Assembly (NCBI GenBank): GCA_031216915.1
Contig: CM062289.1
Span: 392,672,674 to 392,736,673 of the forward strand
Direction: 5' to 3'
DNA from: Pictodentalium vernedei
Lineage: Eukaryota; Mollusca; Scaphopoda; Dentaliida; Dentaliidae
DNA length: 64,000 nt
Position numbers and translations under genes: made by a program. The notes below the pieces were generated by a model. The model ran no database searches. It saw only the letters and a list, made by a program, of their open reading frames with translations, and was not told the origin of the DNA. How positions within the stretch are numbered: position 1 is the first letter of the stretch; the number at the start of each line of letters is the position of its first letter. Shown piece by piece: positions 53,331-63,078 of this stretch.

Positions 53331-53930
53331 ATATATTATTACACAATACTCCTTGAGCTTGTTCAAGTGTGAAGTTAAACCTAACATGAAAAGCAGACGA
53401 CACTTGCAAAAGAATTTCTTGAATAACTAATTTTTTTCATTTTTTGTCTCAAAAACATAGGTTATGACCCCTCATTGGAACGAGCTCCACGAGCTCGTTC
53501 CAATGAGGGGTCATAACCTATGTTTTTGAGACAAAAAATGAAAAAATAATGAAAATTAATTGGTGATTTTTGAGAATAGCGCTGGCCGGTTTTGGCCGTT
53601 GCGTTGGGTAAAGGGTTAAAAGGTATCATTTGGATAGAAGATTCATCCATTAGCAAAAAAACATGAATTTTCCTTCAAATACAGCATCAAATAGAGAACA
53701 AAAAAAAAGAATTTTCCTTCCAAATTATACCTTATGACCCTCACTTGAATGAGCTCCTTGAGCTTGTTCAAGTGTGAAGTTAAAAGGTATCATTTGAATA
53801 GAAAATTCATCCATTAGCAAAAAAACATTAAAGAAAAAGAATTTTCCTTCCAAATTATACCTTTTAACCCTCACATGAATAAGCTCCTTGAATATCCCTC
53901 CCACGAAAAAAACAAGCACAAAAAATAACC
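53331..53930. repeat. Palindromic repeat D cluster (three partial copies)
   Basis: TTGAGCTTGTTCAAGTGTGA...AGGTATCATTTG...AATTCATCCATTAGC occurs at 53352-53374 plus 53620-53660 (split by a MITE) and uninterrupted at 53757-53820. Inverse arms AATTTTCCTTCCAAATTATA and CCTCACTTGAATGAGCTCC precede at 53711-53757; a third partial arm is at 53840-53900. Confidence 0.75.
53375..53619 (-). mobile_element. TTAA MITE family A in a D repeat (filled site)
   Basis: TTAA 53375-53378 and 53616-53619. The left terminus lacks about 8 bp (TTAAACCTAACATG). Hairpin CATTGG/CCAATG. The empty site is visible 140 bp downstream as GTGTGAAGTTAAAAGGTATC. Confidence 0.95.
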
Positions 53931-54410
53931 CCAAATATATTTTGTCCGAAACGTCCACCCTGTCCAATATTTCTGTCCGAAACGTCCTTGTCCGAAACAT
54001 CCTAGTCCGAAACGTCCGGTCCGAAAAGACCGTGGCCGAAACGTAGTACAATCCTATCGACTTGATGGATAACGAGGAATATCCTGTAGCAGCTTCCTGA
54101 ATGTTGTCACACTGAAGGATCGACCAGCTGATCTTTCTTATTGTTTTGAAACGTACGTGTTTGCAGTCGAATTGGGTTGAATATTGCGCAGTAAAATGTC
54201 ACGTAGCATATAATAAAAAAGGAAATCTACCCAAGCGCTCTTGAAAAATAAAACTTTCAGGTCCACACTCATGAGATAATTCTCGATATTCACAAATATA
54301 GCGCAGATAGCCTCTATGTATTTCACGCCATTATTGACATACTTTGCCGATCCCAAGAGATGCCACTGTGGGCGATCGCCCCAAAGGAACCCCACCTATT
54401 GCCCGCCACT

Positions 54411-54480
54411 GCGACCAAAACCGGCCAGCGCTATTTTAAAAAAAAATCGCCATTCAAATTTTAATATATTTTAATTTTCT
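54411..54480 (+). mobile_element. Family A left-end fragment
   Basis: GCGACCAAAACCGGCCAGCG...ATCGCCATTCAAATTTT matches the left subterminal block; hairpin and right end absent. Confidence 0.7.
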
Positions 54481-54624
54481 CCCACGTTAAATAGATGTCA
54501 TTGCTCTCAGAGGTACATCAACAATTTTAGGAATTAAATTAACAGACGTCCTATGAAATTTTTGGATCCCTTTCTTAATATTGGAGTTTAGATTAAAAAA
54601 CTTGCAAGGACTTTAGATGAATAG

Positions 54625-54879
54625 TTAACACTTTACTTAATGAATCAGACCTATCTTCACGCGACAAATACGCGTCATATACAAATTCAGCAGTTGAAAA
54701 AAAATGTATTTTTCCAAAAATTTCAACAAAACCATATCATATGACCCCTCACTAGAACGAGCTCATCGAGTTCGTTCCAACGAGGGATCACATGATATGG
54801 GCTTGTTGAAATATTTGAAAATTTGAAAAAATTATATTTAAAATAATAAATTTTAATATCAATTTCGGCAAAGGGTTAA
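54625..54879 (-). mobile_element. TTAA MITE family C, older copy
   Basis: TTAACACTTTACTTAATGAA left, CGGCAAAGGGTTAA right. Arms CAACAAAACCATATCATATG; stem CACTAG against CCAACG. Confidence 0.85.
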
Positions 54880-55079
54880 AAAATACTCAATTTTGTCATT
54901 TTATCTGCTAAATTATATTACTCGTAGTACTCGCACTGTCATATTGTGGTATACTCCTTTCACTGGCACAGCTTTCTTGTGTATCTGATGATTCAGCCTA
55001 ATGCCATGATTAGCAACAAGTTTGGCTGTCAAAAGTAGTATGGAGGAGGTAGGGCTGGGGGAGGGTATAATGATTAATT

Positions 55080-55400
55080 AAGGTCCCACACATAAGCGGG
55101 AGTCCTGTAATAATCGTTCTGTCCGTGCGTGCGTGGAGTAGTCTGTCCAATTTGTTTTCCGGACTCAAACTTGACAACTTTTTGGCCTAGCATCATGCAA
55201 TTTCACAGGTACATTACCAAGGGGAAAGGGATGAACGATATCGGTTTGATGACCAGAAGGTCGAAACTCAAGGTCACAGGGCACTTCCGATTTGGTTTTC
55301 TAGAACCACGAAACCTCATAGATACCCTGCCTAGGGAAAAAATAACCCTATTGATATGCAGGCCAAAAGGTCAAAGATTTGTTTTGGCCTAGGATCTTTT
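55080..55400 (+). repeat. Noncoding repeat with paired AGGTC motifs
   Basis: TGTCCGTGCGTGCG, TTTGTTTTCCGGACTCAAAC, TTTTTGGCCTAGCATCATGC, CAGAAGGTCGAAACTCAAGG. The layout resembles a dispersed repeat I recall from marine invertebrate genomes. The 87-codon frame through it is not a real protein. Confidence 0.5.
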
Positions 55401-55924
55401 GCGGGGTCTCAGCGATGGCCCCCAACACAAAAGTATCTATAGTGCAATAAGGGGTTAAAAAGATGTATGAAAGACACGCCCAGTTCCTCAGGGACTCTAA
55501 CTGGATAGATGCCCGCGATCTTTCCAATTTTATCTATAACTACCAACACCGCAGGCCTAAACAATCTTCCGACAAGCCTATCTATTATCCGATAATGAGT
55601 TATGAGGAAGTGAGTCTCCGACCCCCTTGTATCTATTCCACGGCAATCCTGTGTAGACTAACATAAAAATCATCCAAACAAAAGGTTCGAATTCTTCCAT
55701 CATCAAAAGAAAATAGATATAATTACCATTCAACAGCCAGAAAGCTCGGTGGTCATCATGTCTGCTTTCTATTTGAAAGTTCGCGAGTATGAATTGTGCC
55801 TGGTTTCTTTGCGTTGTGCCATTCAACAAGTCACCTCTTCCCCTTCCTCAAGAGGGAGCACAATGACGCAGTGTGCTGAAGCATGGCGAATGGTACACAT
55901 GACTTCATTCGGCGCGACAGAGGC
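55401..55924. other. No recognised feature
   Basis: A 67-codon plus frame (55463-55666) shows no domain. Confidence 0.4.
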
Positions 55925-56163
55925 TTAACCCTTTGAACATGAGAGGCCGCCTTTCCGGCCCAGGAACATGATATGTCATAGTTTCATTAAGTAGGATACC
56001 TGCGAAGTGAATGGGTGGGTAGACCAATCACTGTCTTCAACGTGCAGCCTTCAAGGCTGCACGTTGAAAACAATAGTTGGTCTACCCCGAAATAATGGAT
56101 ATGGATTCTTCCAATCTCTGTCATTGAACTTGCATGGAAGATACCATCAGAGTTCAGAGTTAA
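55925..56163 (+). mobile_element. TTAA MITE family B
   Basis: TTAACCCTTTGAACATGAGA left; right end decayed (GAGTTCAGAGTTAA). Hairpin TTCAACGTGCAGCC / GGCTGCACGTTGAA, loop TTCAA. Confidence 0.9.
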
Positions 56164-56719
56164 TCCATACTTGAGAGAGGTTATAATGTTGGAAAGGCTA
56201 CTAGTTACATACTGCTGAGGGAGATTTTCCATTGAAAAACTTTTAAACAAAATCAAGCGCTGATAGCATTGCAATATCGGGGGGGGGGGGGGGGGGTGCA
56301 GAAGAACATAACACCTTCTAAAAAAGAGTATTAAAATCTCCATAAAGAGAGAAAAAGAAAACATCAACTGCGTTCTCATTTTTTATTTGCAGCTGCTGCA
56401 AATATATTTATCTTCAAATGCAATCTGAAAGTGTAACTGGGTCTCTAGGAGTCAAAAGTGCTCCTTCCACTCCCTCCGAAAAATAGTGGATCCATCCCTG
56501 GCTTGTTCGTGCGAAAATCTTGGTTCAAAGCGGTCAACATATTTACGAAAATGGTTGCTATCTGATTAGTATTTCAGAAGGAAAGAAATGAGAAAAAAAA
56601 ACCTTCCATCAACTATGACTTGAACTGTCACATTATAAAACACCGTGACATCATCTGAGAACACCGTCAGTTATTTAATGGAAATAATGGCTTTTAAATG
56701 GCTTCGTTTGACTAATAGG
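56164..56719. other. No recognised feature; poly-G tract
   Basis: An 18-G run at about 56279-56296. Nothing else seen. Confidence 0.45.
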
Positions 56720-57085
56720 TCTGTCACGGAATACTACAGATAAATATCTGAAGGACCGGGCGATAACTTGTATGATTTCGGAGAACAATACCCGTCCGCA
56801 CTAAAATAAAAGTTCCTGTCGCCTTAATACAGGAGACATTGACGACTTGTCTCTATTCATTGCCGGAACAACAGCTAAAATCGTCGTCACTCAAAATCCC
56901 ACCCACATCCAAGACGGCGACACTTCAATCAGCATGGTAACTCCCCCCAGTCCAAGACGTTTGATGATGTGAAAGCCGTTACGCTGTGACTAGAGTCACA
57001 GCGTAACAACTTTTACTTCATGAAAGTCGTGGTATTTACCTACAACTAAAACTAATATCACTGTATCAACTTTCCACGAGCACTT
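56720..57085 (+). repeat. Interspersed repeat Y, copy 2
   Basis: Mate of 39715-40070. Central stem GTTACGCTGTGACT/AGTCACAGCGTAAC is extended compared with copy 1. Confidence 0.65.
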
Positions 57086-57124
57086 GTTTTTTTTATTAAT
57101 AAAAACTAAAATATGTTGGACATA

Positions 57125-57740
57125 TTCAACGTTTATTATATGCTAGCCTGTGAATTATCGCAAATTATCTAAAAGATATTTCTCGATATCTATCGACTCG
57201 ATGGATATCGAGAAATATCCCTCAGTAGCTTCCTAAATGATGTCGCTCTATGCCTTTGAACGTTGCCTTCAAGGAACGATCAGCACATCTTTGTTATTGT
57301 CTTGAAACTGTTTGCAGTCATATTGGGATAAATATTTCGTAGTGAAATGTCACGTAGCATATAATAAAAAGGAAATCTACGCTATTTTAGTGAATATCTG
57401 GAATTAACTCATGAGTGTGTACCTGAAAGTTTCATTTTTCACGAGCGCCTCTGCAAGTGAAAAATAATATTTTCAGGTTCACACGGTTCGGCGTATGACG
57501 TCGCCTTGAACGTCGCCTTGAAGGAAAGGTCAGCAGATCTTTGTTATTGTCTTGAAACTGTTTGCAGTCGAATTAGGCTGAATATTGCGCAGTAAAATGT
57601 TACGTAGCATTTAATAAAAAGAAAATCTGCGCTATTTTAGTGAATATCGGGAATTATCTCACGAGTGTGGACCTGAAAGTATCATTTTTCACTCGTGAAA
57701 AATAAAACTTTCAGGTCCACACGAATGAGATAATTATACA
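57125..57740 (+). repeat. Interspersed repeat T, copies 2 and 3 in tandem
   Basis: 57125-57470 holds the stem TTTCTCGATATCTATCGACT/CGATGGATATCGAGAAA, GTCTTGAAACTGTTTGCAGT, CACGTAGCATATAATAAAAA. 57490-57740 repeats GTCGCCTTGAAGGAA...GTCTTGAAACTGTTTGCAGT...GAATTATCTCACGAGTGTGG and ends in a hairpin CTGAAAGT...ACTTTCAG. Confidence 0.75.
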
Positions 57741-57744
57741 ATAA

Positions 57745-57905
57745 TATGATTTTAGAGGGCGTTGGTCTCCATTACTGGATCACCATATGTGATTAGCAGC
57801 CTAGCCGAGGGCTGCTAATGGATGTGGGGCTGCTTATCACAAATGGAGGTCCAGTAATGGAGCTAAACGACGCCTGAGAAAATCATGTTATTATTATTAT
57901 TATCA
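57745..57905. repeat. Palindromic repeat W, copy 3
   Basis: CTCCATTACTGGATCACCAT...GTGATTAGCAGCC / GGGCTGCTAATG...GGTCCAGTAATGGAG. Ends GATTTTAGAGGGCGTTG and GACGCCTGAGAAAATC. Followed by (ATT)n. Confidence 0.7.
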
Positions 57906-58262
57906 ATATTTGAAAATTATAGGAACGATTTTGAACCTTTTGCATTTATATTATTTCATGAAAAAAATCAATGTGAAACATCATTTATTAAGCAAGTTAA
58001 GGTAGAACACTTTATATTTATCTCAGTCAACAACAATGAAAGGTAAAACTCGTTAAGTAAATGTAAACAGCTTTCCAGGAAGACGAAATGACGTCACGCA
58101 CAGAACATCAGCGCGTTCTACCCCGGTCCGCGGGCGCTAATGACTAAAAATAGCCATTAGCGGCTACGCTTTACAATCTTTGTTTCAGATTCATAATGCT
58201 GCCTTACAGGTTGTGTAAATTAGTATTAATGTGAAGGTAGCGCACAATGAATTGATAATATT
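57906..58262. other. Mostly unrecognised
   Basis: GGGCGCTAATGAC...GCCATTAGCGGC near 58133-58163 is a W-like apex without clear arms. Confidence 0.4.
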
Positions 58263-58386
58263 ATGTGTTTTCCAGGGTGTATGGGAATTTACACCGGTTT
58301 GGGAACCCATACACCCTGAGGCGAAGCCGAAGGGTGTATGAGTTCCCAAACCGGTGTAAATTCCCATACACCCTGGAAAACACAAG
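58263..58386. repeat. Near-perfect hairpin
   Basis: GTGTTTTCCAGGGTGTATGG...ACACCGGTTTGGGAAC and its complement around a GAGGCGAAGCCG-type apex; inner segments CATACACCCT/AGGGTGTATG. About 55 bp per arm, almost no mismatches. Confidence 0.9.
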
Positions 58387-58494
58387 GATAACGGATTTAT
58401 TTCCAAGAACTTTTTGGTGTACTTAATACTTTAACCTACATTGTGGGCAAAAACTGACAGAAAATGTGTACTTTGTAAGTTTCTTAATAAATAA

Positions 58495-58620
58495 AAGCAG
58501 ACAAATATTGATGTCATTGGAACTGGCTCAATGAGCCAGTTCCAATGACATCCATATCTGTAATATTTTATTGCACATAAATATTAAATTTCCTGTATTT
58601 TTATTTTTGTTCTAACATAA
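58495..58620 (+). mobile_element. Family E hairpin relic
   Basis: GATGTCATTGGAACTGGCTC / GAGCCAGTTCCAATGACATC, centre AAT. The same layout as 48156-48416 with another stem; right part TTCTAACATAACC without TTAA. Confidence 0.6.
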
Positions 58621-59262
58621 CCGAGCGGAAGGTATGAATTAATTGTTTTTTAAGTCATATAGCCTGCTATTGTATATTCTTGTTTTTACACCATGGTTAC
58701 CCACGATGTAAAAAAAGCCACTGTGGATTGCAAGTTACACCATACCTCTCAGCCAATCAAAATGCAATATTTTGTTTTATTTGGAAATAATTCCCAATAT
58801 TCACTAAAACAGCGTAGATATCCTCTATTTATTATTATTTTTATTCAATATTTTATTGCCATAATAATGTGCGCTTCATCAATATCATTCATTTTTCACA
58901 GACATCAAAGGATGCTCTTCAAAAAGTGATAGAGAATTGCAAAGCGTCGTGAACGTGAAAATCTTCGGGAAATGTTGTTGTTGTCGAGTATTTTCTATTT
59001 ATAGCAACTTCGCCCCCACCCCTAAATTGGCGGCCGTCGGGCACTTTTCTATATGTGACCAATGAGTGTTCAAGCAATCCATTTATATAGATATCAATGA
59101 TTTTGATGTTCGTCAAAAACACCAGCGCATGCGCGATCCAAGCAGTCTCGGTGCCCGTATTTTTTTCTTACTGAAAGACCTGATATTGGCTGTTGTGATA
59201 CAACCCAACGATTTATATTACAACACACAATTCCATATTGTCTGTGTCAGACCTTTAAGAGT
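58621..59262. other. Mostly unrecognised
   Basis: 59041-59090 (GCACTTTTCTATATGTGACC, AATGAGTGTTC...AATCCATTT) resembles 53020-53072 inside the 52751-54052 insertion. A plus frame at 58693-58929 is low-complexity hydrophobic. Confidence 0.45.
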
Positions 59263-59516
59263 TTAACCCTTTACCTAATATGAAAAGCAGACGACACTTG
59301 CAAACAAAATTCCTGAATAACTTATTTTTTTTCATTTTTTGTCTCAAAAACATTGGTTATGACCCCTCATTGGAACGAGCTCGACGAGCTCGTTCCAAAG
59401 AGGGGTCAGAACCTATATTTTTGAGAAAAAAAATGAAAAAAAATAATGAAGATTAATTGGCAATTTTTGTGAATAGCGCTGGCCGGTTTGGGTCGTTACG
59501 TTGGGTAAAGGGTTAA
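59263..59516 (-). mobile_element. TTAA MITE family A, full copy
   Basis: TTAACCCTTTACCTAATATG to GTTGGGTAAAGGGTTAA. CATTGG is opposed by CCAAAG; otherwise well-preserved arms. Confidence 0.9.
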
Positions 59517-59689
59517 GGAGTGCTTCCATTAACAAGCTATAGTAGCCTTGGTAGCCATGGCTATTTCTTCGAATACAACTAATAAATTAATACGACTTCA
59601 ACGAACCGATTATTTGAAACTAACTGACAGATGCTGTGTCACGTCACTTCAAAGCATCGACAAAAGAATCTAATTTTAGAGCGAGAATA

Positions 59690-60110
59690 TGCTGGGGCAT
59701 CAAGTAGCATAACATCCACACACTGCATGAGGGAGCATAACCTTTACACCTATTGACAAACTCACATCACAAATGACTGAAAGAAAAGCGTTAGAGATAA
59801 CTAACACTTTCGGAAACGGATCTTTCTTGAAGTTATCTCTTGTCATCAGGTTTCCAACGACTCGAATTCAATCGAGTTGTTAGGGCGATTTCGAATCGAA
59901 TTGCGACATGACGTACTTTTAAATGCGTTTTTTGTGCGTTTTTTCCAAGAAAACATTGCCCTCATATAAAATCAAAAACAGCTTCCGCATAGTGCAACAA
60001 TTTGAGCAGACGCGAGTGCACAGGAAGCTGCGGTTGGTAATGAAGCTCATCAAGGGACATAATTTCTAAACAAAGCATCAAGTGGCACAACTTGGAGATA
60101 AAGCCCCCCC
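59690..60110 (+). repeat. Interspersed repeat Q, two rearranged pieces
   Basis: 59695-59800 (CACACACTGCATGAGGGAGC, TATTGACAAACTCACATCAC, AAATGACTGAAAG) and 59935-60110 (TTTTTTCCAAGAAAACATTG, AAACAGCTTCCGCAT, AGTGCACAGGAAGCTGCGGT, GAAGCTCATCAAGGG) are contiguous in the inverted copy at 60715-60965 but transposed here. Between them lies a P-type TTTCGAATCGAATTG segment. Confidence 0.7.
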
Positions 60111-60317
60111 CCCCCCCACCCCCACACCAACCCCCGAACCAAGACCCTCTTGCCACATACCTGTCACGGATATTTGAAAAAAAATTCAAATACATTATGA
60201 GGCCTGAAACATAAAACAAACCAAGAATATGACCCCTCTTTATTTCCGACTGTGCACCATTGGCTGCCAAACATCCAACTTTTGAGAAAATTGAAAAAAA
60301 AACATTTGCACCCCAAA

Positions 60318-60420
60318 TGGGTTGAGTCCAATAACAAAAACTACTATACTTGAGTACAGGCTGACAATATTTGACATGTTCCACAGTTGTAAGAAGGTGT
60401 AATTATCCACATTTTTGACC
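60318..60420 (+). repeat. Direct repeat, also at 62022-62125
   Basis: GGGTTGAGTCCAATAACAAA, ACTACTATACTTGAGTACAG, ACATGTTCCACAGTTGTAAG and CACATTTTTGACC match 62022-62125 with a few differences. Confidence 0.8.
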
Positions 60421-60422
60421 TC

Positions 60423-60671
60423 TTAACCCTTTACCAAACGAATCGGAAACATCCGCCCGAGTAATATGCATATTCAGCAGCTGAAAAAAACAATTTTTCA
60501 AAAAAATTCAACAAAATCATATCATGTGACCCCTTTTTAGAACGAGCTCGTCGAGCTCGTTCCATTTGTGGGCCACATGATATGGTTTTGTTGAAATGTT
60601 TGGAAAAATTAAAAAAAGATGTTTTTTAAAATAATAAATTTTCATATCGTCTGCGTTGGGTAAAGGGTTAA
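60423..60671 (-). mobile_element. TTAA MITE family C, full copy
   Basis: TTAACCCTTTACCAAACGAA to GTTGGGTAAAGGGTTAA. Arms CAACAAAATCATATCATGTG; apex GAACGAGCTCGTCGAGCTCG intact but outer stem decayed (TTTTTAG/CATTTGTG). Confidence 0.9.
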
Positions 60672-60714
60672 AGAGTGGTAAGAAGTTCGTTAATTTGTGG
60701 CAAAGTCGGGCGTT

Positions 60715-60965
60715 CCACAGTAATTCGATTTCTGACGTTTCTTTCAGTCATTTGTGATTTGAGTTTGTCAATACGTGTAAAAGTTATGCCCCCTCATGCA
60801 GTGTGTGGAAGTTTTGCTGCGTGATGCTTTGTGCAGAAGTTATGCCCCTTGATGAGCTTCATTACAAACCGCAGCTTCCTGTGCACTCGTTCCTGCTCAG
60901 ATTGTTGCACCACGCGGAAGCTGTTTTTGATTTCATATGAGGGCTATGTTTTCTTGGAAAAAATG
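60715..60965 (-). repeat. Interspersed repeat Q, inverted copy
   Basis: CTTTCAGTCATTTGTGATTT...GTTATGCCCCCTCATGCAGT...TTGATGAGCTTCATTACAAA...CGCGGAAGCTGTTTTTGATT...TTTTCTTGGAAAAAA. Gives the order of the two pieces at 59690-60110. Confidence 0.75.
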
Positions 60966-61026
60966 GAAATTTTAGTGACAGTTTTGTAAGTGTCGTCTGC
61001 TTTTCGTGTCAGGCAAAAGGTTTAAA
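60966..61026 (+). mobile_element. Family A right-end fragment
   Basis: TTGTAAGTGTCGTCTGCTTT, TCGTGTCAGGCAAAAGGTTTAA. Directly abuts repeat Q. Confidence 0.6.
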
Positions 61027-61302
61027 TGTAGCACTTATGGGGTTTTTTGACGGGGTGCTTGTGGGGGTAAGTAATAATTCAATCATGCAGCCAAACTACA
61101 CTCAATGGAATCCAGATCTACCTGCCTGGTAATCCTCGCTTGTTCATAAATTCTCTTCAAGAGAGTATCTCATAATCAATGACGGGCCTGGGGGTTAGGG
61201 GTCATCCTTTGGGTCCAGAAAAAGTACTTTGATAATGTTGTTCTTTCTTTCAGTTAATTTTATATACGTTTTCCCTACATACTAGAACCAATGTTAGTCG
61301 AC

Positions 61303-61508
61303 TTAACCCTTTTAATTAACTCTTTTTCAAATTAAAAAAAAAAATCAACCAAAATCATATCACATGACCCCTCATTCCACGAACTCGTGCCAATGAGGGG
61401 GTCACATGATATGGTGTTGTTGAAATTTTTGACAAAATATTTTTTTTCAACTGATTATTTCGAAAATTACGCGATTGGGCGTGACCGTTTCTTCAGGTAA
61501 AGAGTTAA
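61303..61508 (+). mobile_element. TTAA MITE family C, internally shortened
   Basis: TTAACCCTTTTAATTAACTC to CAGGTAAAGAGTTAA. Apex CTCATTCCACGAACTCGTGC is rearranged; arms AACCAAAATCATATCACATG. A family A right-end scrap (GTGTCGTCTGCTCTTCGGGT) follows at 61518-61550. Confidence 0.75.
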
Positions 61509-61550
61509 TCATTCAGGTGTCGTCTGCTCTTCGGGTTGGAAAAGAGTTAA

Positions 61551-61844
61551 TACTATTTATTGGATATGGGCATATTTTATTTGACAAATAAGTGGCATCA
61601 TTACAGAGGCCTGACTTTGCCACCAAATTAGGCTGTCTGTCATTTTGATCAGTGCAGTGCCCACTTTTACTTGTGCTGTTCAATTCTCTATTTTACTGGA
61701 AGGAGAATTTAGTGATGCTTGACGATACATTTAGATTATCGGTGTGCTGTGTCAGGGTTTAGCTAGGGGAAATCTGATTGGAACCGCCCCGGTGTTTAGC
61801 GAGAGTCGGGATCTGCCAACGCACACACAAGTACGTCGCTTCGA
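61551..61844. other. No recognised feature
   Basis: Nothing recognised. Confidence 0.4.
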
Positions 61845-62400
61845 GATTCGAAATCGCCCTAATAATTCGATGCAATTCGAGTCGTAGAAAATCTGATGAC
61901 AAGAGATTATTTCAAGGAAGATTAGCTTCCGAAAGTGCATTGATTCCGTTTCTGGAATATTCTGAATTTTTGATTGACTCGCACAGAGAAGGAGCCGCCG
62001 TGGCAACCATTATGTCGCAAGGGTTGAGTCCAATAAAAGAAACTACTATACTTGAGTACAGACCGACAATATATGACATGTTCCACCGTTGTATAAAGGT
62101 GTAATATCCACCTTTTTGACTGCTTACAGAGTGGTAAGATTCGATTCGAGATTCGATTCGATTCGAAATCCTCTTCCTCGTTCGATTCGAAATTCTATTC
62201 GACACAAAATATGAGATTCGCAGGGCAATACATAATGGCCCATTCTCATCGTTATGAACTCCAGATTATAAAATTGGAATACTCTGGATCTCTAAAATCT
62301 GTAAAAATCTAAAATTTCGGACCGAATCTAATTCCGAATCGAATCAGACAGAGAATTTCGAATCGAATCACATCTTGAATCGAATCTCACCACTCTTCAG
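61845..62400. repeat. Repeat P cluster with a Q-associated direct repeat
   Basis: 61845-61935 is inverse to 59820-59905 (GATTCGAAATCGCCCTAATA, AATTCGAGTCGT, TCTGATGACAAGAGAT). 62022-62125 is the direct repeat of 60318-60420. 62130-62400 is rich in GATTCGATTCG and GAATCGAATC. Confidence 0.65.
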
Positions 62401-62404
62401 TTGT

Positions 62405-62510
62405 ACGCCCTAAAATCATTTTGGTTAAAAATAACCCAAACCATCTGGGTTGAGTGAATATGAACCCAGTTGGTTTGGGTTGATGTTTACCCCAGCCTAT
62501 TTTGGAGTGG
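62405..62510. mobile_element. Palindromic MITE family I, copy 2
   Basis: CGCCCTAAAATCATTTTGGT and CCAGCCTATTTTGGAGTG ends, AACCCAAACCATCTGGGTTG / AACCCAGTTGGTTTGGGTTG interior. Confidence 0.7.
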
Positions 62511-62589
62511 AGATACTTCATGTTATTTTTAACATTGGCACATATTATCATTCTCCAGCCATAAGCCAGAAAATAAGCAGACTGGCATC

Positions 62590-62690
62590 TCCAAAATGAG
62601 GTCCGCAGAGGGAGAATTTAGTTATGCTACCCTGCATAGCAGGGTAGCGTTACTAAATTTACCCTCTGTGAACCTCAATCTGAATCAGGG
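62590..62690. repeat. Hairpin
   Basis: GAGGTCCGCAGAGGGAGAAT...TAGTTATGCTACCCTG / CAGGGTAGCGTTACTA...TTACCCTCTGTGAACCTC. A looser repeat of the same CCTCTG...ACCCTCTGG layout follows to about 62795. Confidence 0.75.
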
Positions 62691-62856
62691 TCTCAAAGCT
62701 AAACAGAAAGTGGTACCCAGAGGATAAATTGACCCACTATATGGGATAGCATCATCAAATTCACCCTCTGGGGCCCCCATTCTGCAAATGTCAGACTGTT
62801 TATTTTCAGGCCTGTCCAGCCATGTACTGTACTCAATGACGACTGATATTCCACTT

Positions 62857-62895
62857 TTTGATTGGGCTCGTCAATCAAAAAGTGGAATATTCCAG
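62857..62895. repeat. Short perfect stem
   Basis: ATATTCCACTTTTTGATTG and CAATCAAAAAGTGGAATAT around GGCTCGT. Confidence 0.85.
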
Positions 62896-62924
62896 AACGG
62901 AATCAAAGTAGTTTCGGAAGCGGA

Positions 62925-63078
62925 ACCACCTTCTATCAGTACAGGAAACCTGATGATAGAATGAGTTGAAGAAGAGACGGACATTTGATGGGATTTTGGG
63001 AACATTTCGGTGATTCGAAACTTTCCGGATCAAAGCAACTCGTATCGAATCATCGGGGCGATTTCGAATGGAAAGCTT
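62925..63078 (+). repeat. Repeat P copy
   Basis: CAGTACAGGAAACCTGATGA, TAGAATGAGTTGAAG and TCGTATCGAATCATCGGGGC match 8690-8830 in order, as a single copy of the unit that is tandem there. Confidence 0.65.

Larger units (their letters stand above)
52751..54052. mobile_element. Insertion with CCGAAACGTCC subterminal repeats and 9-10 bp TSD
   Basis: About 1.3 kb flanked by CCTATCGACT (52741-52750, 54053-54062). The left end carries at least five GGACGTTTCGG motifs and the right end at least four CCGAAACGTCC motifs, in opposite orientation. A 9-10 bp duplication with subterminal repeats suggests a Mutator-like or similar non-autonomous DNA transposon (inference). It contains a (TCAA)n tract, D repeats and a family A MITE, so it was itself a target. 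Confidence 0.65.
52684..54300 (+). repeat. Interspersed repeat T, copy 1, split by an insertion
   Basis: TTATATGCTAACATGTGAAT...CGATACCTATCGACT (to 52750) continues at 54053 as CCTATCGACTTGATGGATAA...GTCACGTAGCATATAATAAA and CACACTCATGAGATAATTC. The uninterrupted relative is at 57125-57470. CCTATCGACT stands on both sides of the insertion. Confidence 0.75.

Noticed and set aside
55129-55392. 87-codon frame as a conserved gene
   Set aside because: Lies in a dispersed noncoding repeat with AAGGTCA-type motifs.
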